NCBI RefSeq assembly: GCF_030297175.1
Contig: NZ_AP028070.1
Coordinates: 434,001 to 498,000, forward strand
DNA length: 64,000 nucleotides
From: Marinobacter sp. LA51
Lineage (GTDB): Bacteria > Pseudomonadota > Gammaproteobacteria > Pseudomonadales > Oleiphilaceae
Direction of reading: 5' to 3'
Below, piece after piece: positions 1 to 7,214 of the stretch; within the stretch, counting starts at the first letter, position 1, and the number at the start of each line of letters is the position of its first letter. A program made the position numbers and the translations under genes. A model generated the notes under the pieces. The model was not told the origin of the DNA and did not search any database. It worked only from the letters and a program-made list of their open reading frames with translations.

Positions 1-255
1 GCCCGGGCACTGCACGGCGAGGAGCCGTTTGAGTGCATCAGTTGTGGTAAGCCTTTCGGCGTCGCCAGCACGATCAAGCGGATCGTTGAGAAGCTGGAGA
101 ACCAGCACTGGATGTACACCAATTCTGACAATGTGCAGCTCATCAAGATGTGTGACGATTGTCGGGTCAAAGCCCAATTCCATGGCGAGAACGCGCCCAT
201 GGCCGGGGGCGAGCGTCCCCGGGTTCGCACCAGTGACGACTACCGAGACAGTTAA
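1..255 (+). CDS. 4Fe-4S ferredoxin-type protein, C-terminal fragment
   Basis: The reading frame is open from the first base of the window to a TAA, so only the last 84 residues are present. Two CxxC pairs are visible: one in an ECISCGKPFG stretch near residue 12 and one in MCDDCRV near residue 53. This spacing and the Gly-Lys-Pro after the first pair resemble the C-terminal Fe-S module of ferredoxin-like proteins encoded beside formate dehydrogenase genes. It is followed 19 bp later by the mrp gene, so it is probably the upstream member of the same operon. The full domain content cannot be judged because the N-terminus is outside the window. An electron-transfer or Fe-S assembly role for a molybdo/tungsto-enzyme is inferred from the neighbours. 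Confidence 0.75.
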   Translation, partial: ARALHGEEPFECISCGKPFGVASTIKRIVEKLENQHWMYTNSDNVQLIKMCDDCRVKAQFHGENAPMAGGERPRVRTSDDYRDS

Positions 256-274
256 ACACTCAACAGGACACAAC

Positions 275-1120
275 ATGGTTGAATACGTTGACGCCGGGAA
301 AAGCAGCATCATCGGCACCGATGCACCGCGGCCACAGGATAAAAACCCGAAGGGCATTGATCGTATTATTGCCATTGCGTCGGGCAAGGGCGGCGTGGGC
401 AAGTCGACGGTAGCGTCGAATCTGGCGGTTGCCCTGGCCTCGAAAGGCCTCAAGGTGGGTTTGCTGGACGCGGACGTTTACGGACCCAGTCAGCCCCGCA
501 TGCTGGGTGTTTCAGGGCGCCCTTCCAGCCCCGATGGACATACCATCCTGCCTCTGCGCAATCACGGTGTGACCTTGATGTCTCTGGGCCTGATGGCCAC
601 GGAAGACGAAGCCATTGTCTGGCGTGGGCCCATGCTGATGGGCGCTCTTGAGCAGATGATGAATCAGGTGGATTGGGGCCGTTTGGACGTGCTGCTGGTG
701 GATCTGCCTCCGGGTACCGGTGATGTCCAGATGACCCTGAGTCAGAAATTCTTTGTCGCTGGCGCGGTTGTGGTCTCGACCCCCCAGGACATTGCCCTGA
801 TGGACGCCCGCAAGGGCATCGACATGTTCAACCGTATGGAGGTGCCACTCTTTGGCCTGATCGAGAACATGGCCTCTTTCGTTTGTGACGGCTGCGGCAA
901 AGAGCACCATCCCTTTGGCTCCGGCGGCGCCCGGGCTGAGGCGGAAAAACTGGGAGCGCCTTTCCTGGGTGAGATTCCCCTCGATCTGGATATCCGGATT
1001 GGTTCCGACGGCGGCGTTCCGATTGTCGTGTCCAAGCCGGAAAGCCCCCAGGCTCAGGCCTTCCAGCGCATTGCCGATGACATCGTGGCCTCCGATGTTT
1101 ACGCCCGGGCGCTGCGATGA
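275..1120 (+). CDS. Mrp/ApbC-family Fe-S cluster carrier ATPase
   Basis: This 281-residue P-loop ATPase of the Mrp/NBP35 family has the deviant Walker A GKGGVGKST near residue 37, the ADVYGPSQPR block and a CxxC pair (CDGCGKEHHPFG) in the C-terminal part. Family members bind a 4Fe-4S cluster between the CxxC motifs of a dimer and transfer it to apoproteins. I start it at the ATG at 275, preceded by ACAGGA, because the Mrp fold begins just after; the frame stays open further upstream but that part overlaps the ferredoxin gene and has no similarity. It lacks the N-terminal DUF59 domain found in many Mrp proteins. Its TGA overlaps the next ATG. The position among Mo/W cofactor genes suggests service to a formate dehydrogenase. 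Confidence 0.9.
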   Translation: MVEYVDAGKSSIIGTDAPRPQDKNPKGIDRIIAIASGKGGVGKSTVASNLAVALASKGLKVGLLDADVYGPSQPRMLGVSGRPSSPDGHTILPLRNHGVTLMSLGLMATEDEAIVWRGPMLMGALEQMMNQVDWGRLDVLLVDLPPGTGDVQMTLSQKFFVAGAVVVSTPQDIALMDARKGIDMFNRMEVPLFGLIENMASFVCDGCGKEHHPFGSGGARAEAEKLGAPFLGEIPLDLDIRIGSDGGVPIVVSKPESPQAQAFQRIADDIVASDVYARALR

Positions 1121-1821
1121 CCGAATCACCTCAGTTCCCACCGTTGTTCTCGGGAGAGGCGGTCCCGCGGCACACCGATCCATTCGATAAAGCCGTCAGC
1201 CGAGCCATTGCCGGTGTGGATTCGGGCACCGTTTTTTACTCTGAGGCTGTCGACACGTTACGGGCCGCGTTGGTGCTGGCGCCGGAAACACCGCTGGAAG
1301 AGGCTGTTCAGGCCGTCTACGTGGCCCAGATAGGCCTGGCTGAGAGTCTGGGAGCACTGGCTCCACCCGAAGTGCCGGTGCACTTTGTCTGGCCCGACCG
1401 CATCAAAGTGAATGGCGCGGTTTGTGGCAGCGTTCGATTTGCATCGGATGTGTCGGACCCCAGGGCGGAGCCGGACTGGTTGGTGATCGGGATCGAAATG
1501 CCCTTCATCCACCCGGGCAATGAGCCGGGAGAAAACCCAAACACTACCTGTCTGCATGAAGAAGGATGTGTCGATATCACCCCCATGGGTTTGCTGGAAA
1601 GCTGGTCGAAACACACGTTGTTGTGGCTGACCTACTTTATGGACAGCGGCTTTCAGCGCGTCCACGACGAATGGCGACCTCGCTGTGACACGCTTGGCGA
1701 AACCATTGAGAAGCCAATGCCCGGCGTGTTCGTTGGCCTGGACGAAAAAGGCCGAATGCTGTTGCGCCAGGGCGCGATGACCGAGACCTTGAGTTTGATT
1801 GAATTCGCGGAGCACCTATGA
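1117..1821 (+). CDS. Biotin/lipoate-ligase-fold protein (DUF4444-like), probably not a classical ligase
   Basis: The 234-residue product resembles the biotin/lipoate A/B protein-ligase family members that sit beside formate dehydrogenase maturation genes in some proteobacteria (from memory, DUF4444-type). The region around residues 75-110 (PEVPVHFVWPDRIKVNG then AVCGS) occupies the place of the lipoyl/biotinyl ligase core. There, true ligases carry a lysine in a motif like NGxKIxG; here the sequence reads NGAVCG and the lysine is absent. Four cysteines are present, two of them in a C-x5-C (CLHEEGC, about residues 145-151). It starts by an ATGA overlap with mrp and ends by an ATGA overlap with the next gene, implying translational coupling. 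The substrate is unknown, and activity as a ligase is doubtful. Confidence 0.7.
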   Translation: MTESPQFPPLFSGEAVPRHTDPFDKAVSRAIAGVDSGTVFYSEAVDTLRAALVLAPETPLEEAVQAVYVAQIGLAESLGALAPPEVPVHFVWPDRIKVNGAVCGSVRFASDVSDPRAEPDWLVIGIEMPFIHPGNEPGENPNTTCLHEEGCVDITPMGLLESWSKHTLLWLTYFMDSGFQRVHDEWRPRCDTLGETIEKPMPGVFVGLDEKGRMLLRQGAMTETLSLIEFAEHL

Positions 1822-2294
1822 AACTGGCCCGAACCCTGCGACTGGATGTATCCGATGACAAAGTGTTTGAAAACCCGGCCCCAAGTGGTGAATGGGCGAT
1901 TTCGGGCGGCTTTGAATTCTCCAACTGGACGGAAGCCAATCTGACCGGCAAGGCACGCCAGGCTTTCAGCAACGGTTGGTACAGTATCGAATCGGGCGGG
2001 AGGGCCAGCTTTGTTGGGGTCTGCGATATCACTCCAGCGGAACTGGAGCAATTGCGCCAGACCCTCGCTCAGACCTTTGTTGAGTTCTACGGCGCGCCCG
2101 ATATCGACGCCGCCTATCCCGTTGCCTGCGAAGAAATCGACCAGATGCAACGCATGTGTGAAGACTTTGAGGACAACACCCTGCTGATGGTCAGCCGCAC
2201 GCTGACCGAACTGGGCGTTGAAGAAACCTACCGCACCCGGGCCCCGCAAGGTGCCTCCCTCGAGGCCTTTGCGGTGCACGGCAGCGTCGAGTGA
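1818..2294 (+). CDS. DUF6505-like protein of the formate dehydrogenase neighbourhood
   Basis: This 158-residue soluble protein has no signal peptide or membrane segment. Its opening (RTLRLDVSDDKVFENPAPSGEWAIS begins at about residue 5) and the TGKARQAFSNGW segment are what I recognise from the family usually named DUF6505, found next to the ligase-like gene in alphaproteobacteria and some gammaproteobacteria. It contains two cysteines and many acidic residues in the C-terminal half. It starts at an ATG overlapping the stop of the upstream gene and ends directly against the stop of the convergent moeA, with no intergenic base. No function is established; a maturation or quality-control role for the molybdo/tungsto-enzyme is inferred only from conserved company. 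Confidence 0.65.
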   Translation: MKLARTLRLDVSDDKVFENPAPSGEWAISGGFEFSNWTEANLTGKARQAFSNGWYSIESGGRASFVGVCDITPAELEQLRQTLAQTFVEFYGAPDIDAAYPVACEEIDQMQRMCEDFEDNTLLMVSRTLTELGVEETYRTRAPQGASLEAFAVHGSVE

Positions 2295-3557
2295 TTACAG
2301 CCCGAAGCTGGCATAAGGAATAAACCGCACCGGGGTGCCCGGCTCTATCTGCTGGGCGCTTTCATCCAGCTCCACCAAGCCATCGGACCAGGCCAGACCG
2401 GTCACTCGGCCCGAGCCCTCTGAACCGAACACCTCAACTTGCCCATCACGGACCCGAGCCCGCAGCATTTCGCTGCGCCCGGGTTTCTTGTTCTTGGAGA
2501 AGTTCGCGGGCACGACATAGCTCTGGGGCTCGAACCAGTCGCCGCCGGCCAGCAACGCCATGGCCGGTGCACCAAAGCGCAGCGCGCAGACCCAGGCCGC
2601 GACCGGATTGCCCGGTAAGCCCACCACTGGCGTGCCATTGAACATGGCCAGCGCCAGGGGCCGGCCCGGTTTGATGGCAATGCGCCAGTTGCTGATGTCG
2701 CCGTGGGCCTTCAGGATTTTCGACACGTGGTCCTCGTCGCCGGCTGACACACCGCCACTGGTCAGGATCAGGTCGCATTGCTCGGCTCCCCGCTCCAGTG
2801 CGTCTGTCACCTCATCGGCCCGGTCCAGCACGTGGCCCAGGTCGATCAGTTCATAGCCAAGCTGTGCCACCAGCGCGCTCAGCATTGGGCGATTGGCATC
2901 GTAAATCTGCCAGTCGGTGACGGCGGAGCCGACCGGTTTTACTTCGTCACCGGTGGACAGGACGCCGACACGCAGGCGCCGATAAACGTCGACCGACTCG
3001 ACCCCTACGCTGGCCAGGACGGAAATCTGGGTGGGTGTCAGCCGGGTTCCCGCCGATAGGATGTGATCCTGCGCCTTGATGTCCTCACCGGCCTTGCGAC
3101 GGTTAGCGCCGGCCTTCAATGTGCCGTGCAGGTGCAGTTCCTTATCGATGACCTCGCAGTCTTCTTCCAGAACCACGGTATCAGTGCCTTCAGGCATCAC
3201 TGCGCCAGTAAGGATTCGGATGGCGTGGCCTTCGGGGACATGGCCGGTGTAAGGCTCGCCAGCAGCACTCCGGCCATCCATCAGCGGCAGGGTGCAGGGC
3301 ACGGTGGTCAGTGGCCCGGCAAAGGCATAACCGTCGACTGCGGAATTGCTGCTGGGAGGGTGTGCGCGGGGCGCATAAACGTCTTGTGCCAGGATCCGGC
3401 CATTCACCTGTGACAGCGGAACTGCACGGTCTACGCCCACCACAGGATGCAAGCGAGAACGCAACCGCTTCAGGGCTTCGTCTACCGGTGTCCAGTATAC
3501 TCCCGGGGGCAGGGCGAAACAGTCGTTACGCAGTGGCTTGGCGGTGTTTTCGTTCAT
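2295..3557 (-). CDS. moeA: Molybdopterin molybdenumtransferase MoeA
   Basis: The 420-residue protein inserts molybdate (or tungstate) into adenylylated molybdopterin in the cytoplasm. The hallmarks of MoeA are visible: the N-terminal VDRAVPLSQVNGRILAQDV block, HPPSSNSAVDGYA, the GDEV of LSTGDEVKPVG, the MoCF-biosynthesis loop TSGGVSAGDEDHV, and the PGRPLALAMF and GLPGNPVA segments. Length is typical (about 410). Its ATG overlaps the TGA of mobB (ATGA), so it is the last gene of the tupB-to-moeA operon. Its stop abuts that of the convergent DUF6505-like gene. MoeA catalyses the step fed by the Tup transporter encoded at the head of the same operon. Confidence 0.95.
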   Translation of the reverse strand: MNENTAKPLRNDCFALPPGVYWTPVDEALKRLRSRLHPVVGVDRAVPLSQVNGRILAQDVYAPRAHPPSSNSAVDGYAFAGPLTTVPCTLPLMDGRSAAGEPYTGHVPEGHAIRILTGAVMPEGTDTVVLEEDCEVIDKELHLHGTLKAGANRRKAGEDIKAQDHILSAGTRLTPTQISVLASVGVESVDVYRRLRVGVLSTGDEVKPVGSAVTDWQIYDANRPMLSALVAQLGYELIDLGHVLDRADEVTDALERGAEQCDLILTSGGVSAGDEDHVSKILKAHGDISNWRIAIKPGRPLALAMFNGTPVVGLPGNPVAAWVCALRFGAPAMALLAGGDWFEPQSYVVPANFSKNKKPGRSEMLRARVRDGQVEVFGSEGSGRVTGLAWSDGLVELDESAQQIEPGTPVRFIPYASFGL

Positions 3558-4075
3558 GCGTCTCCCGTATGTCGCTGGTTCACGGAAGGTTCTTCCAGGG
3601 CCAGGACAAAGTTGGCAATTCCGGCAACATCATTGACGTCGAAAACGGGGCCCGAGAAATCCGGAGTGTAGTCCGCGGCAACGGCAATGATGCTGTCGTC
3701 CTGGGGGTACAGGGGCGCCCGTTCGCTCGCCTGCCGGTGTACTTCAATTTTTGGATGCGAGTGGGACTTGAAGCCTTCCACCACCACCCAGTCGCAGGGG
3801 CCAAGCCGCGTCAGCAACTCATCCATGGTTGGCTCAGCTGCGCCGCGCAATTCGTGCATGATGGCGAAGCGCTGACCTCCGGCCAGAATCACTTCCTGGG
3901 CTCCGGCTTCCCTATGCTGGTAGCTGTCGGTGCCGGGCTGATCGACATCCACTCCGTGATGGGCATGCTTGATCGAGTTCACTCGCAGTCCCCGGGAACT
4001 GAACTCGCGGATCAATGCGCTTGCCAGGGTGGTTTTTCCTGAGTTTTTCCAACCTACGATGCCAATAACGTTCAC
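3554..4075 (-). CDS. mobB: Molybdopterin-guanine dinucleotide biosynthesis adaptor MobB
   Basis: MobB is a GTP-binding P-loop protein that assists MobA in making the guanine-dinucleotide form of the molybdenum cofactor. The Walker A GWKNSGKTT lies at residues 7-15, HAHHGVDVDQPGTDS follows, and a WVVVEGFK segment lies near residue 95. I choose the GTG at 4075: it gives 173 residues, the normal MobB size, with the P-loop strand immediately at the N-terminus, and it overlaps the mobA stop (GTGA). The longer open frame upstream lies inside mobA and encodes unrelated residues. The stop overlaps the moeA start. Confidence 0.93.
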   Translation of the reverse strand: MNVIGIVGWKNSGKTTLASALIREFSSRGLRVNSIKHAHHGVDVDQPGTDSYQHREAGAQEVILAGGQRFAIMHELRGAAEPTMDELLTRLGPCDWVVVEGFKSHSHPKIEVHRQASERAPLYPQDDSIIAVAADYTPDFSGPVFDVNDVAGIANFVLALEEPSVNQRHTGDA

Positions 4076-4659
4076 TTCAGGTGCTGCTCCGCCCAAGCCA
4101 GATCCTCTGGCGTATTGATATTGAAAAAGTCGTCCGGCCCAAACACCACCAGCGACTCGCCCTGGGCCTGGGTCCATTGCCGGATCTTGCGCACGCCGTC
4201 ATGCAGGGCCGCTCTCAGATCATCCCGTAATGCAACACGCCATCGACCAAAGGTGGGTTGAGGCAGGCGGCCGCGCTCCGGATCCGGTGTCGCCGCCAAT
4301 ACCACCGGAGTGTGGCACTCCGCCAGTCGCTCGGCCAGGTCCAATGGGAATGATGGCGTATCCGCAGCAACACTGATCAGCCACTCATGGCCCTGCTCGG
4401 CGGCCCAATCCATGCCTGCCAGTACACCGGCCAGTGGGCCGGGGAAATCCGGGATCGAGTCCGCCACCACCGGCAGGCCCAAATCGTCGAAGCGGCTCAC
4501 ATCCCCGTTGGCGTTCAGCACCACGGCATCGACCTGGGGTGTGATTCGATCAATCACACGTTGGATCAGGGACTGGTCGCCCAGCATCAAACGCCCTTTG
4601 TCACCACCGCCCATGCGGTTTGCCTGGCCGCCGGCCAGAATGACAGCGCATTCCGTCAT
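4072..4659 (-). CDS. mobA: Molybdenum cofactor guanylyltransferase MobA
   Basis: This 195-residue nucleotidyltransferase attaches GMP from GTP to Mo-molybdopterin to give the MGD cofactor used by DMSO-reductase-family enzymes such as formate dehydrogenase. The N-terminal signature ILAGGQANRMGGGDKGRL and the AADTPSFP metal-binding region are clear, and the length equals that of E. coli MobA. It lies 12 bp downstream of fdhD and its stop overlaps the mobB GTG. Having mobA and mobB in the same unit as fdhD fits supply of bis-MGD for a formate dehydrogenase. Confidence 0.95.
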   Translation of the reverse strand: MTECAVILAGGQANRMGGGDKGRLMLGDQSLIQRVIDRITPQVDAVVLNANGDVSRFDDLGLPVVADSIPDFPGPLAGVLAGMDWAAEQGHEWLISVAADTPSFPLDLAERLAECHTPVVLAATPDPERGRLPQPTFGRWRVALRDDLRAALHDGVRKIRQWTQAQGESLVVFGPDDFFNINTPEDLAWAEQHLK

Positions 4660-4671
4660 GGCTGGTCTCCA

Positions 4672-5541
4672 TCAATCATGGGCTGCGCCTTTGCGTCGCA
4701 TCTTTTTGTCTTCATCCGGCACCTGGGTCAGATCCTGATCGAACACCAGCCGGTGCTGACCACTGAGGCAGGTGAATTTCTTGCCGCGCATTCGTCCGAT
4801 CAACGTTAATCCCACCTGCCGGGCGATATCGACACCCCAGGCGGTAAACCCCGACCGACTGATCAGCGTGGGGATGCCCATGAGGGCGGTCTTGATCACC
4901 ATTTCGGAGGTCAGTCGGCCCGTGGTGTAGAGGACTTTATCGGCTGCCGGAATCTTGTTCAGGTGCATCCAGCCCGCTATTTTGTCGACCGCGTTGTGAC
5001 GCCCGACATCCTCCATGTAGGCCAGTACCTGCTGGCCCTGACACAGCGCGGTGCCATGGATGGCGCCGGTTTCCATATACAGGCTGGGGGTGTGGTTGAT
5101 CTGGTACGAGAGGTCGTAAAAGGTGCTGGTGTGCACCGGCGTGTCCGGCAGTAACAAGCCATCGAGGCCTGCCATCATGTCTCCGAACACCGTCCCCACC
5201 GCACAGCCCGAAGTACGGGTTTTCTTTTTCAGTTTTTCTTCGACATTCGTGACACCGGCGGTGCGAACGACAGCCACTTCCAGCTCTTCGTCAAAATCAA
5301 TGCCGGTAACCTGGTCGCTCTCATGAAGCATACCCTGATTCAAAAGGAACCCGAGCGCCAGGTATTCCGGGTAGTCGCTGATGGTCATGGCGGTGACGAT
5401 TTCCTGGCTGTTCAGGTAGATGGTCAGCGGGCGCTCTTCGATCACGCTGATCGATTTCGGTTGCCCGGTTTCATCAACGCCCTCAACCGTGCGGGATAGC
5501 CTGGGGTCGGCCGGATTGGGAAGCAGAGGTTCTATCGTCAT
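4672..5541 (-). CDS. fdhD: Formate dehydrogenase sulfurtransferase FdhD
   Basis: FdhD takes sulfur from the IscS cysteine desulfurase and places it on the bis-MGD cofactor of formate dehydrogenase, a step needed for activity. The 289-residue length, the N-terminal RPLTIYLNSQEIVTAMTISD block, the YMEDVGRHNAVDKIAG motif and the TTGRLTSEMV segment are all typical. The sulfur-relay loop reads TSGCAVGTVFGD with Cys113, whereas E. coli FdhD carries two cysteines in a CxxC here. The gene is 75 bp downstream of tupA and 12 bp upstream of mobA. It is the strongest sign in the window that the client enzyme is a formate dehydrogenase. Confidence 0.94.
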   Translation of the reverse strand: MTIEPLLPNPADPRLSRTVEGVDETGQPKSISVIEERPLTIYLNSQEIVTAMTISDYPEYLALGFLLNQGMLHESDQVTGIDFDEELEVAVVRTAGVTNVEEKLKKKTRTSGCAVGTVFGDMMAGLDGLLLPDTPVHTSTFYDLSYQINHTPSLYMETGAIHGTALCQGQQVLAYMEDVGRHNAVDKIAGWMHLNKIPAADKVLYTTGRLTSEMVIKTALMGIPTLISRSGFTAWGVDIARQVGLTLIGRMRGKKFTCLSGQHRLVFDQDLTQVPDEDKKMRRKGAAHD

Positions 5542-5616
5542 TGTTATTATCGCCCGTATGGGAGTCTTTCAATTGTAAGAAATTACGCTCGATCCACTCA
5601 GTCGTATCTGCCCCGA

Positions 5617-6414
5617 TCAGTTGGCATTTGGAAAAAATAGCTGTTTGCCATCAACCTGATAGGCCGCAATGGCGGCCTGTCCGGTCTCGGACAGCAACCA
5701 CTGTGCGAAGATCTCCGCCGCCTCTCGATTAACGCTGGGGCACTTCTCGGCACTCACGGGAATGACACCGTATTGGTTGAATAAGGTTGGGTCTCCCTCA
5801 AAGGCAATGGCCGCATCCTGCTTGTTGGCAAAGGTGATCCAGGTGGCTCTGTCGGTCAGCACATAGGCACTGAGGCCCACGCCGGTGTTGAGGGTGGCGC
5901 CCATGCCGCTGCCGGTTTCAAGGTACCATTGGCCAGAACCTTTGACTGGGTCAATACCCGCCTCTTGCCACAAGGCGCGTTCCTTTTTGTGGGTTCCTGA
6001 GTCATCACCGCGTGAAGCAAATTTGGCGTCAGCCTGTCGGATTCGGCGCAAGGCCTCGATGACATCGCTGGCACTTGCTACCTTGGCCGGGTCGGTTTCG
6101 GGCCCGACAATGACAAAGTCGTTGTACATCAGGTCGTGACGGTATTCGCCATAACCGTCGGCGACAAACCTTTCTTCGGCTTCCTTGGCGTGCACCAGCA
6201 GGACGTCGCCATCACAACGTCGAGCGTTCTTGATCGCCTGCCCGGTACCTACGGCCACGACGTTGACCTGAATGCCGGTGTCCTTTTTTATCATCGGAAG
6301 CAGATAATCGTACAAACCACTGTTTTTGGTTGAGGTGGTCGACTGAACAATAATGGTGTCGGCCAGGCTCTGGGTGCTCAGGGCCAATGCTGCGGCAATA
6401 AACAGGTACTTCAT
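5617..6414 (-). CDS. tupA: Tungstate (or molybdate) ABC transporter substrate-binding protein, TupA-like
   Basis: This 265-residue periplasmic protein has a Sec signal peptide ending near ALSTQSLA and then the anion-binding TTSTKNSGL motif, NVVAVGTGQA and MYNDFVIVGPETDPA, all hallmarks of TupA, as is the RGDDSGTHKKE loop. TupA proteins bind tungstate very tightly and molybdate less so. I start at the ATG at 6414, preceded by GAGGGA at a 6-base distance; the open frame extends 30 bases upstream into a triple 16-bp repeat. Unusually, the binding protein follows the permease and ATPase genes rather than preceding them. It leads directly into fdhD. Confidence 0.9.
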   Translation of the reverse strand: MKYLFIAAALALSTQSLADTIIVQSTTSTKNSGLYDYLLPMIKKDTGIQVNVVAVGTGQAIKNARRCDGDVLLVHAKEAEERFVADGYGEYRHDLMYNDFVIVGPETDPAKVASASDVIEALRRIRQADAKFASRGDDSGTHKKERALWQEAGIDPVKGSGQWYLETGSGMGATLNTGVGLSAYVLTDRATWITFANKQDAAIAFEGDPTLFNQYGVIPVSAEKCPSVNREAAEIFAQWLLSETGQAAIAAYQVDGKQLFFPNAN

Positions 6415-6423
6415 GGTTGTTCC

Positions 6424-6464
6424 CTCAAACAGGTGCTCTCTCAAACAGTGGCCCTCTCAAACAG
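6424..6464 (-). repeat. Three 9-bp direct repeats at exact 16-bp spacing in the tupA leader
   Basis: On the coding strand CTGTTTGAG occurs three times, at 6464-6456, 6448-6440 and 6432-6424, so the period is exactly 16 bp, with similar G/A-rich bases after each copy. The last copy contributes the GAGGG ribosome-binding site of tupA; the other two resemble duplicated ribosome-binding sites. It lies in the 89-bp gap between the tupC stop and the tupA start. It may result from tandem duplication or act as a protein or RNA binding site. Confidence 0.8.
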
Positions 6465-6503
6465 CTGTCGTCGCCCGGCGCAGCCCATGGAACATGAAGG
6501 CGC

Positions 6504-7214
6504 CTAGAACAGCAGTTCTCCGGCCAGGTATGCCTGTGCCATCGGGGTTTCGGGGGAGGTGAAGAACTCCTGCGCCGGCCCCTGTTCGGCTACCTGGCCA
6601 TTGGATATAAATACGACTTCATCGGCCATTCGTCGAGCCTGACCTTGGTCGTGACTGACCAGAATCACCTTGGTTCCCTGGGCGCTCTGGGCTTTCAACA
6701 GGGATTCAATCAACAGCACGGACGCTGGGTCCAGACTGGCCGTTGCCTCATCCAGCAGCAGCAGCGCGGGCCTGCTCAGCAGCGCCCGTGCGAGAGACAG
6801 TCGTTGCTGTTCTCCTCCCGATAACATGCGAGCCGGCTGGTCGACCAACTCTGCCAGATTCACAGCATCCAGGGCCTGAAGCAGACGCTGGGGGCTGGAC
6901 TTTGCAATCTCCGGGGCGGCGAAGGCCAGATTCTGCAGTACCGTTCGCCGCAGAAGCACCGGTTGCTGAAACACCATCGCCTGCCAGCTCCGGCTTTCCG
7001 GTACTTTCAGCTGACCAAGCGTAATGTGACCCTGATCCGGCCTGATCAGCCCATGTAGGCAGCGTAGCAGCAGGCTCTTGCCGGCGCCGTTCGGCCCCAT
7101 GATCACCGTGATTCCGGGAGTATCAATCATCAGATCCACACCGCCCAGCACCGGGCGATCGCCCTTGATCAGGCGAAGATCACTGATACGAATCGGTAAG
7201 AGCGGATTAGGCAT
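6504..7214 (-). CDS. tupC: Tungstate ABC transporter ATP-binding protein TupC-like
   Basis: This ABC ATPase of about 236 residues energises tungstate/molybdate import. Walker A GPNGAGKS lies near residue 40, the Q-loop in MVFQQPVLLRR, the signature LSGGEQQRLSLARALL near residue 132, Walker B ALLLLDEATASLDP, and the switch histidine in LVSHDQGQARR. I choose the ATG at 7214, which overlaps the end of tupB (ATGCCTAA) by 8 bases; a further in-frame ATG at 7244 would add ten residues inside tupB. It is shorter than molybdate ModC and lacks its C-terminal molybdate-binding (MOP) domain, consistent with a Tup system. Confidence 0.9.
   Translation of the reverse strand: MPNPLLPIRISDLRLIKGDRPVLGGVDLMIDTPGITVIMGPNGAGKSLLLRCLHGLIRPDQGHITLGQLKVPESRSWQAMVFQQPVLLRRTVLQNLAFAAPEIAKSSPQRLLQALDAVNLAELVDQPARMLSGGEQQRLSLARALLSRPALLLLDEATASLDPASVLLIESLLKAQSAQGTKVILVSHDQGQARRMADEVVFISNGQVAEQGPAQEFFTSPETPMAQAYLAGELLF

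Noticed and set aside
512..1183. Long antisense open frame opposite mrp
   Set aside because: It is a mirror of a well-conserved gene in GC-rich DNA and has no domain-like features; many similar shadows occur along the window.
6424..6464. Possible CRISPR-like array from the spaced repeats before tupA
   Set aside because: The repeats are only 9 bp with 7-bp gaps, there are three of them, and no cas gene is present.
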